Positions 56,923 through 64,000 of a stretch of DNA of 64,000 nucleotides are shown here, one piece after another. The notes beneath the pieces were generated by a model, which did no database searches, had not been told where the DNA came from, and saw only the letters and a program-made list of their open reading frames with translations. The position numbers and the translations under genes are program-made. The stretch comes from Buxus sempervirens (taxonomy: Eukaryota > Streptophyta > Magnoliopsida > Buxales > Buxaceae): positions 30,870,858 to 30,934,857 of the forward strand of contig OX387190.1 of NCBI GenBank assembly GCA_947561395.2. The letters run 5' to 3'. Within the stretch, counting starts at the first letter, position 1, and every line of letters starts with the position of its first letter.

Positions 56923-58140
56923 GAGAGTTTCTATCTTCGAATATACAAGTAAAAGTAAGCTTCATTTATATAATTCTGAGATTGGGTAAACCGGATTTAT
57001 CCAATCTAAAATGGCCGATAATCTCTTTAGGCAAAAGAGAGGGGTGGGAAAAGAGCTGAAAAAGACCATTAGCACCAATTTTTGCCAGGGAATGAGCAAC
57101 GGTATTCACTTCTCTGTAAACGTGAGAGCGATGGTAATTGCATGAAGAGAGATGAGATTTGATCTTGGATAGCCAATAAACCAAGTGCCAGGGAGGCGAA
57201 TATAATCCTTTTATCCAGTTGATTAGATTTTTTGAATCCGAATCAATATACAAATCATGGTAGCCTGCTGATATACAAATCTCCAAGGCATGAGACAAAG
57301 CTTTAACTTCAGCTTCATTGTTAGAATAGTGATAGAAAAAGATGGAGAAAGCAAATATAAAAGAGCCATTAGCATTTCTAAGAATACCACCGCCTCCTCC
57401 TAGTCCTGGGTTTTCAAGAGAGGAACCACTTATATTCAGCTTCAGAAATCCAATGGGAGGTTTCAACCACTTAAGTGATAGAATTGATTAAAATCTGCAA
57501 CTTAAGGTAGGGATACCAAGGTCTTTGAGAGAAGAAATTGATTCTCTATTGTTTGTCCTTGTTTGGAATGAAGAGAAACATAATTTCCTTTATATGAAAT
57601 GTAGTTCTGGAAAGAAGCTGGTCAGTAGAAGTAATAAGATTGTCATATAATCTCCTGTTACGCTCTTTCCAAATCTCCCAAATGATCAAACATGGAACCA
57701 GAATATGGGGATAGCGGCGATAGCCTACTTGAGATTTCGTTGAGGACTTAGAGAACCAACTCATTAGAAAAGAGAAAAGTGAAGCATCGCGAAATTGGAA
57801 GTTCTTGATTCGACTAAAGTGCGTCCAAAGAGAAACAACAAGCTCACTTTGAAGAAATAAATGTTCTATGTTTTCTGATTGATGTGAAGAACAACAAGTA
57901 CATCTTGAAGCTAATTGAATTCGAAGATGTTCGATGTCTTGGTCCAAATGTTTTGCTTTATGAAGAAGCTTTCAAAGGAAAACATGAAACTTTTATGGGG
58001 ATCCACTTTACCCAGAGAAAGAGCCAAATCACATGCATATGATAATGAGGAGAAAAAATTCCATAGACTGGTTTCAAGGAAAATTTACCTGACGGATTTA
58101 GCTTCCATATAAATTTGTCGTCTTGTTGAAAGAAAATAAA
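56923..58140 (-). pseudogene. Array unit 6 (1218 bp)
   Basis: RNase H is open 57466-56966 but has Ser for the first Asp (LNISGSS) and His for the last (NTVAHSLAK). zf-RVT (57947-57546) is in a separate frame. A small insertion near 57710-57720 (GGATAGCGGCGATAGC) adds length. Confidence 0.85.
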
Positions 58141-59399
58141 GAGAGTTTTCTATCTTCAAATATACAAGTAAAAGTAAGCTTCATTTATACAATTCTGAGA
58201 TTGGGTGAACTTGATTTATCCAATCTAAAATGGCCGATAATCTATTTAGGTAAGAGAGAGGGGTGGGAAAAGAGCTGAGAAAGACCATTAGCTCCAATTT
58301 TTGCCAAGGAATCAGCAACAGTATTCACTTCTCTGTAAACGTGAGAGAGATGGTAATTGCAAGAAGAGAGATGAGATTTGATCTTGGATATCCAATAAAC
58401 CAAGTACCAAGGAGGAGAAGATAATCCTTTCATCCAGCTGATTACATTTTCTGAATCCGAATAAATGCACAAATCATGGTAGCGTGCTGATATACAAATC
58501 TCCAACGCATGAGACAAAGCTTTAACTTCAGCTTCATTGTTAGAGCAATGATAAAAAAAAATGGAGAAAGCCAATATAAGAGAACCATTATCATCTCTAA
58601 GAATACCACCGCCTCCTCCTAGTCCTGGGTTTCCAAGAGAGGAACCATCTATATTCAGCTTCAGAAATCCAGTCGGAGGTTTCACCACTTAAGGGATAGA
58701 ATAGATGAAGATTTGCAACTTAAGTTAGGGATACCAAGGTCTATGAGAGAAGAAATTGATTCTCTTGTTTTGTCCTTTGGAATGAAGAGAAACATAATTT
58801 CCTTTATATGAAATGTAATACATGGAAGAAGCTGGTTAGTAGAAGTAATAATATTGTTATATAATCTCCTGTTGAGCTCTTTCCAAATTTCCCAAATGAT
58901 CAAACAAGGAACCAGAATATGGAGAAAGTCTCCGTTTGATTTCGTTTAGGACTTAGAGAACCAACTAATTAGAAAAAAGAAAAGTGAAGCATCTCAAAAT
59001 TGGAGGCTTAGAGAACCAACTAATTAGATAAGAGAAAAGTGAGGCATCTCGAAATTGGAGGTTCATGATTCGACTAAAGTGCTTCCAAAGAGAAACAGCA
59101 AGCTCACTTTGAAGAAATAAATGTTCTATGTTTTCTGATTGATGTGAAGAACAACAAGTACATCCGGAAGCTAATTGAATTCCAAGACGTTGGATATCTT
59201 GGTCCTAAGGTACTTCTTTATGAAGAACCTTCCAAAGGAAAAGTGAAACTTTCATGGGGATCCACTTTACCCAAAGAAAGCGCCAAATCACATGCATATG
59301 ATAATGAATAGAAAAAATTCCATAGGCTGATTTCAAGGAAAATTTACTTGAGGGATTTAGATTCCAAATAAATCTTCCCTTTTGTTGAAAGAAAAGAAA
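58141..59399 (-). pseudogene. Array unit 7 (1259 bp)
   Basis: RNase H (58688-58242) keeps all four acidic positions. A frame change near 58685 cuts it from the zf-RVT side (58903-58682). A 55-bp internal tandem duplication (CTTAGAGAACCAACTAATTAG at 58952 and 59007) explains the extra length. Its 5' end is variant B. Confidence 0.85.
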
Positions 59400-60615
59400 G
59401 AGAGTTTTCTATCTTCACGTATACAAGTAAAAGTATGCTTCATTTATACAATTCTGAGATTGGGTAAACTAGATTTATCCAATCTAAAATGGCCAATAAT
59501 CTCTTTAGGCAAAAGTGGGGGGTGGGAAAAGAACTGAGAAAGACCATTAGCATCAATTTTTGCTAAGGAATCAGCAACAGTATTCACTTCTCTGTAAACG
59601 TGAGAGAGGTGGTAATTGCTTGAAGAGAGATGAGATTTCATCATGGATATCCAATAAACGAAGTGCCAAGGAGGAGAAGATAATCCCTTTATCCTGCTGA
59701 TTAGATTTTTTGAATCCGAATCAATATACAAATCATGGTAGCCTGCTGATATACAAATCTCCAAGGCTTGAGACAAAGCTTTATCTTCAGCGTCATTGTT
59801 AGAACAATGGTAAAAAAATATGGAGAAAGCAAATATAAAACTGCCATTGGCATCTCTAAGAATACCACCCCCTCCTCCTAGTCCTGGGTTTCCAAGGGAG
59901 GAACCATCTATATTCAGTTTCAGAAATCCAATGGGAGGTTTCAACCACTTAAGTGACAGAATAGATGAAGATTTGCAACTTAAGGTAGGGATACCAAGGT
60001 CTATGATGGAAGAAATTGATTCTCTATTGTTGTCCTTCTTTGGAATGAAGATGAAGAGAAACATAATTTGCTTGATATGAAATGTAATTCTGGAAAGAAG
60101 CTGGTCAGTAGAAGTAATAAGATTGTCATATAATCTCATGTTGCGGTGTTTCCAAATCTCCCAAATGATCAAACAAGGAACCAGAATATGGAGAAAGCCT
60201 CCTTGAGATTTCGTTGAGGACTTAGAGAACCAACCCATTAGAAAAGAAAAAAGTGAAGCATCTCGAAATTGGAAGTTCATGATTCGACTAAAGTGCTTCC
60301 AAAGGGAAACAGCACGCTCACTTTGAAGAAATAAATGTTCTATGTTTTCTGGTTGATGTGAAGAAGAACAAGAACATCCGGAAGCTAATTGAATTCCAAG
60401 ACGTTGGATATCTTTGTCCAAAGGTACTGCTTTTTGAAGAAGCTTCCAAAGGAAAACTGAAACTTTCATTGGGTTCCACTTTACCCAGAGAAAGCGCCAA
60501 ATCTCATGCATATATGATAATGAGGAGAAAAAATTCCATAGGCTAATTTCAATGAAAATTTACCTGAGGGATTTAGATGCCAAATAAATCGTTCCTCTTG
60601 TTGAAAGAAAAGAAA
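59400..60615 (-). CDS. Array unit 8 with intact 355-codon zf-RVT/RNase H frame
   Basis: The only unit with one uninterrupted frame (60511-59444) from the zf-RVT (MHEIWRFLWVKWNPMKVSVF, CSCSSSHQPENIEHLF) through RNase H to the natural stop after LRIV. All four acidic RNase H positions are present (NIDGSS, NNDAEDKAL, DSDS, NTVADSLAK). The hydrophobic stretch before RNase H carries a two-codon insertion (FIFIPKKDN). There is no evidence of a promoter or of selection; it may simply be the youngest or luckiest copy. Confidence 0.7.
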
Positions 60616-61822
60616 GAGTTTTATATCTTCTCTTCAAATATACAAGTAAAAGTAAGCTTCATTTATACAATTCTGGGATTGGGTAAACCAGATTTATCCA
60701 ATCTGAATTGGCCGATATTCTCTTTAGGCAAAAGAGGGGTGGGGAAAGAGCTGAGAAATACCATTAGCACCAATTTTTGCCAGGGAATGAGCAACGGTAT
60801 TCACTTCTCTGTAAATGTGAGAGCGATGGTAATTGCATGAAGAGAGATGCATGAAGAGAGATGAGATTTGATCTTGGATATCCAATGAAGCATGTGCCAA
60901 TGAGGAGAAGATAATCCTTTTATCCAGCTGATTAGATTTTTTGAATCCGAATCAATATACCAATCATGGTAACCTGCTGATATAGAAATTTCCAAGGCAT
61001 GAGATAGAGCTTTAACTTCAACTTCATTGTTAGAACAATGATAAAAAAAGATGGAGAAAGCCAATATGAAAAAGCCATTAGCATCTCTAAGAATACCACC
61101 GCCTCCTAGTCCTCGGTTTCGAAGAGAGGAACCATCTATTTTCGGCTTCAGAAATCCAATGGGAGATTTCAACCACTTAAGTGATAGAATAGATGAAGAT
61201 CTGCAACTTAAGGTAGGGATACCAAGGTCTATGAGAGAAGAAATCGATTCTCTATTGTTTTCCTTCTTTGGAATGAAGAGAAACATAATTTCCTTTATAT
61301 GAAATGTAATTCTGGAAAGAAGCTGGTCAGTAGAAGTAATTAGATTGTCATATAATCTCCTGTTGCGCTCTTTCCGAATCTCCCAAATGATCAAACAAGG
61401 AACCAGAATATGGAGAAAGCCTCCTTGAGATTTCGTTGAGGACTTAGAGAACCAAGTCATTAGAAAAGAGAAAAGTGAAGCATCTTGAAATTGGAAGTTC
61501 ATGATTCGACTAAAGTGCTTTCAAAGAGAAACGGCAAGCTCACTTTGAAGAAATAAATGTTCTATGTTTTCTGATTGATGTGAAGAAGATCAAGAACGTC
61601 CGGAAGGTAATTGAATTCCAAGACGTTGGATATCTTTGTCCAAAGGTACTGCTTTTTGAAGAAGCTTCGAAAAGAAAACTGAAACTTTCATTGGGTTCCA
61701 CTTTACCCAGAGAAAGCGCCAAATCACATGCATATGATAATGAGGAGAATAAATTCCATAGGCTGATTTCAAGGAAAATTTACGTAAGGGATTTAGCTTC
61801 CAAATGAATCTGTCCTCTTTTT
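60616..61822 (-). pseudogene. Array unit 9, continuous with the ORF2 fusion
   Basis: The RNase H side is open 61502-60801 (233 codons), with LDRL...zf-RVT at 61964-61590 ahead of it. The glycine run after RNase H block 1 is one codon shorter than in other units. The first Asp is present (KIDGSS), but the last is His (VAHSLA), and a short internal duplication lies at 60838-60862. This unit runs without a break into upstream LINE D sequence. Confidence 0.85.
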
Positions 61823-61956
61823 GAGATAAATGAAAACCAAGGGAATCTAAAGATTCCCGCAAGCAAGTGAAAAGGATTTGTGATAGATCAGCTTGGTTAA
61901 ATGCATCTTTGATAGAAATGTCATCTGGGAAGACATGGAAAGAAGAAGAAAGTCTA

Positions 61957-61995
61957 TCCAACACCCCGAATATTCCATATTAGAGCTCTAAACAT
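61957..61995 (-). pseudogene. ORF2 start fused to a distant part of ORF2
   Basis: ATG at 61995-61993 is followed by FRALIWNIRGVG, the standard first strand of an L1 endonuclease, then a stop two bases later. In another frame the sequence continues LDRLSSSFHVF of the zf-RVT upstream region. About 2.5-3 kb of ORF2 (endonuclease, linker, reverse transcriptase) is missing relative to LINEs A-C. Confidence 0.8.
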
Positions 61996-62130
61996 GATTA
62001 GTTGGATGTTTAGATTTTGTTCTGGTAGAAACACCTGAAGTTGATGAAGGTTTGGCACTTGCTGATGCTCCTGAATTCCTAGATAAATTCTTCCGATGTT
62101 TGCTCTTCCGAAGGTAGGAAGAGATTAATT

Positions 62131-63540
62131 CTATGCCTGAGCAAGTATTGTTATGGTGATCAGGAAGGGCATAATCACCTTCAATATCAGAGTGAATGAC
62201 AAGAGTGCCATCAAATCAGAGAGAGAATCCGTAACATCTTCTTGATCACTTGGAGAGTTTGGAGCCAGATTAGTAGAATAGGAGAGACCACCTGAGTTTA
62301 AAACACTGAAAGTTGAAGATTGTGGATCAATTTCCTGGTTTGTCAAGATAATTGCAGGATCATTTTCCTTGTCTGTTTGTTGCCTTAAAGTTTCTTGATA
62401 ATTAAGAGGAGCTTCAATAACAGAGGTTGATTGATTTGGGAGAAAAATGTCAGCTGCTTCTATTGATATTTTATTTGAATCTCCAAATGCTGTAGTCGAT
62501 TGAGAATGATGAAAATCGCATGAGAAAGCAGGAGCTACTGAGGTTGATTGATTCTTGTGAGGAGCATTAAGACTTTCCTTGTTCAAAGCTGTTGATGCTG
62601 AGATCAATTGACTTTGATGTACTTTTTTTGTTGCTGATGAGATCAACTCTTGTTGATTGGCCTGTAACATTGGCTTATCAAAAGGATTCAGATGAACAAG
62701 AATAGGATCAAAAGAGACTTGTTTATCTTTTCGCTTGGCATTTGAAGCTTCAGTGGGATTTGTTGGTAAAGAAGGGAGTTTGTGGCATTCTTCCTTGGAG
62801 TGATCTTGCGTGGAACAATGGTGACAGTATTTGGGAAGGTTTTCAAAAATTATCTTTTGCCAGAAACCTGAACCTTTTCTGGTAATAATCCAGATCCGGC
62901 TAGGAGGAGCTTTCACAACTGATACTTCAATACATACTCTAGCCATGCTTGGATGTGCGAGGGCAAGAGTAGCTTGATCAATTTTCAAAACCCTACCAAT
63001 GGTTGACGCAATGGGTTTGAGAAGAGAAGGATTAAAAAAATTTAAAGGAAGAAGAGGAAATTGTGCCCAAACAGGAGTGATTGCAGACTCTTTTTTTGGT
63101 TCGAAATCTAGGCTCCATCTAAACATGCGGTAGAGGAAACTGTTAAGAAAGGGAGAATTTCTTGTCCAAGCTATAAGAAAATCCGTTTCAGAAGAGAGCT
63201 TGAGCTTGATATGACGGTGATCTATCAAACCGGCTGTGAACGGGGATGAGAAACCCCAAGAGGAAAGAGCAGTTCTGATGTCATCCATTGCTGGTCTGCC
63301 CCTTGAGAATTTTAATATCAAAGTGAAAGAGAAGTCTTCTTCTGATCGAGCAATGTCACTGGGAGAAAAGGAAACAAAGATCTCTTTGTCCTTGGAACCA
63401 ATGTGTGGTGATGATGGGAATTCAGTAAACTTGGAGTGTCCAAGAACAGCAGCAGCATAAGAGGGCTTCAGAGTAGAAGAAGAGCTTGTCGGTGACGCCT
63501 GCGGAGTTACCGCCGCCGGTAGGGGGTTCGATGAGGACAT
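62131..63540 (-). CDS. LINE D ORF1: DUF4283 and CCHC zinc-knuckle protein
   Basis: 469 codons, from the ATG at 63540 (MSSSNPLPAAV). After a Ser/Pro-rich start comes the DUF4283 domain (about residues 35-200; FSLILKFSRGRP-like, DIRTALSSWGF, FLYRMFRWSLDFEP, PVWAQFPLLPLNFF). A zf-CCHC_4 knuckle follows (YCHHCSTQDHSKEECHKL, about 232-250), then a long Gln/Ser/Asn-rich tail. DUF4283 proteins of plant L1 LINEs are RNA-binding ORF1 products that package the LINE RNA. The frame is undamaged over its whole length, in contrast to ORF2 next door, which suggests recent insertion. ORF1 and the ORF2 remnant are about 135 bases apart. Confidence 0.85.
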   Translation of the reverse strand: MSSSNPLPAAVTPQASPTSSSSTLKPSYAAAVLGHSKFTEFPSSPHIGSKDKEIFVSFSPSDIARSEEDFSFTLILKFSRGRPAMDDIRTALSSWGFSSPFTAGLIDHRHIKLKLSSETDFLIAWTRNSPFLNSFLYRMFRWSLDFEPKKESAITPVWAQFPLLPLNFFNPSLLKPIASTIGRVLKIDQATLALAHPSMARVCIEVSVVKAPPSRIWIITRKGSGFWQKIIFENLPKYCHHCSTQDHSKEECHKLPSLPTNPTEASNAKRKDKQVSFDPILVHLNPFDKPMLQANQQELISSATKKVHQSQLISASTALNKESLNAPHKNQSTSVAPAFSCDFHHSQSTTAFGDSNKISIEAADIFLPNQSTSVIEAPLNYQETLRQQTDKENDPAIILTNQEIDPQSSTFSVLNSGGLSYSTNLAPNSPSDQEDVTDSLSDLMALLSFTLILKVIMPFLITITILAQA

Positions 63541-63678
63541 TCAAAAAAAATTCGACAGAGATTGCAACAAATTAACAAGATTGCATATCCTCAACGATAT
63601 CAACAGCGAAGAAACGAAGGGAACCAGCGATCAGAGATTTGAAGCTGCGAATCAATCTCTGAATAAAAAAACAAAACC
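63541..63678 (-). promoter_or_regulatory. 5'UTR of LINE D
   Basis: 138 bases between the ORF1 start and the insertion edge; in minus orientation it begins just inside GGTTTTGT. L1-type LINEs usually carry an internal promoter here, but no specific box was recognised. Confidence 0.45.
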
Positions 63679-64000
63679 AGCCACTTTGTCTTTTGGGGAC
63701 TCTAACCATGTCAAAATATGGGTTGCCGAGGAGATTGTTTCCTAAGAAATCTACCATTCCGTTTGGTACAAGTTTGTGGAGACCTATAAGCAAATATGTG
63801 TATGAACTCAAGGCTGTTATTCGGTTAGTGGAAGATGGGAGGAGAGTTAACTTCTGGCTAGATAAATGGTGTGTTGGATGTTTGTTGAGGGATATATTCT
63901 TAAACATTTATGACATTAACTGCACTAAAGATGCTTGGGTAAGTGATCTTCTTCAAGTTAATAATCAGTCTCAAGTTAATCTGATGTTATGAAGAAACCT
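63679..64000 (+). mobile_element. LINE C, 3' segment (zf-RVT part), continues beyond the window
   Basis: It begins with the right copy of AGCCACTTTGTCTTTT (63679-63694). After removal of LINE D the frame continues from RYSNEPLCLL into GTLTMSKYG without a gap. It reads on through IPFGTSLWRPISKYV, DGRRVNFWLDKWCVG and IYDINCTKDAWVSDLL, the entry to zf-RVT seen in LINEs A, B and E. The frame is open from 63693 to near the window end. Confidence 0.87.

Larger units (their letters stand above)
50894..61822 (-). repeat. Nine-copy tandem array of a LINE zf-RVT/RNase H/3'UTR unit
   Basis: The landmark GCTTCATTTATA recurs at 50931, 52133, 53341, 54549, 55757, 56959 (a base variant), 58178, 59437 and 60656. 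The spacings are 1202, 1208, 1208, 1208, 1202, 1219, 1259 and 1219 bp. Each unit in minus orientation runs from EDRFIWNLNP through zf-RVT and RNase H to the stop after LRIV and about 60 bases of 3'UTR. It then joins directly to the next EDRFIW through the TTTCTTTCAACAAGAGGACAG junction. In unit 9 that point is continuous with normal ORF2 sequence (CTCAAAAAGAGGACAG), which marks unit 9 as the ancestral edge. Confidence 0.96.
50784..63678 (-). mobile_element. LINE D: 12.9-kb minus-strand LINE with deleted EN/RT and nine-fold amplified RNase H segment
   Basis: It is inserted in LINE C between 16-bp duplications. In its own orientation, from 63678 leftward: a 5'UTR of about 140 bases, ORF1 (63540-62131), the first 13 codons of ORF2 ending in WNIRGVG (61995-61957), then an abrupt switch to the late part of ORF2 (LDRLSSSFHVF, from about 61964). 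Nine head-to-tail copies of zf-RVT plus RNase H plus 3'UTR follow (61822-50894), then a 33-base C run (G run on the plus strand), a unique 3'UTR and a tail of A-rich repeats (TTTTATTTTATTTTATA on the plus strand, 50781-50798). Endonuclease and reverse transcriptase are absent, so it could move only with help from another LINE. Whether the array arose before or after insertion cannot be decided from this sequence alone. Confidence 0.87.

Noticed and set aside
51313..61302. Recurrent plus-strand frames of 80-100 codons in every array unit (MEKANIKEPLASLRIPPPPPSPGF...)
   Set aside because: They are the antisense of the RNase H glycine-rich block and recur only because the unit recurs. No promoter or family was recognised.
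50894..61822. CRISPR-like or protein-repeat gene interpretation of the regular array
   Set aside because: The unit length of 1.2 kb, LINE domains in each unit and eukaryotic context exclude CRISPR. Stops in most units exclude one long repeat protein.

Overview
This window is nuclear DNA of a flowering plant, most likely a woody eudicot. The evidence is plant-type genes (an LDL1-type histone demethylase, an MBD8-type protein, an SDS22-like leucine-rich-repeat protein with GT-AG introns), plant L1-type LINEs with DUF4283 ORF1 and RNase H tails, hAT and Helitron remnants, and long AT-rich spacers. The species cannot be fixed from the sequence alone.

Layout. Bases 1-11.2 kb are a transposon graveyard: a LINE RNase H remnant, an 803-bp hAT element with an 8-bp target duplication, three short Helitron-like elements, GCACGG-rich repeats, an LTR-like fragment and a 1.35-kb TIR element with an extremely AT-rich core. 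An intronless LDL1 homologue (11382-14000, +) follows. From 14.9 to 18.5 kb lie decayed RTE and L1 pieces. A three-exon portion of a leucine-rich-repeat gene (22694-24797, -) comes next, then a 5'-truncated LINE (26747-28585, -). The first exon of an MBD8-like gene (29810-30714, +) ends at a good splice donor, but I found none of its later exons. The remaining 33 kb is almost wholly LINE sequence.

The right-hand half is a nested LINE complex. LINE E (31086-33556) sits in the presumed first intron of the MBD8-like gene. LINE A (about 36.1-39.76 kb) and minus-strand LINE G (about 41.5-42.5 kb) follow. An older plus-strand LINE C starts near 42.9 kb and leaves the window at the right edge. It is broken by two later insertions: LINE B (45076-49208) and LINE D (50784-63678, minus strand). 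Each is bracketed by a 16-bp target site duplication, and removing either restores the LINE C reading frame.

The most unusual object is LINE D. It has a good ORF1 (DUF4283 plus zinc knuckle), but the start of ORF2 is fused straight to the late zinc-finger/RNase H part, so endonuclease and reverse transcriptase are gone. The zinc-finger, RNase H and 3'UTR segment is then repeated nine times head to tail (units of about 1.2 kb, 50894 to about 61822). One unit keeps an uninterrupted 355-codon frame and three keep all four RNase H carboxylates. The array shows higher-order mosaic structure and ends in a 33-base G run. Several LINE copies also share a short 3'UTR hairpin built on GTACAC/GTGTAC.
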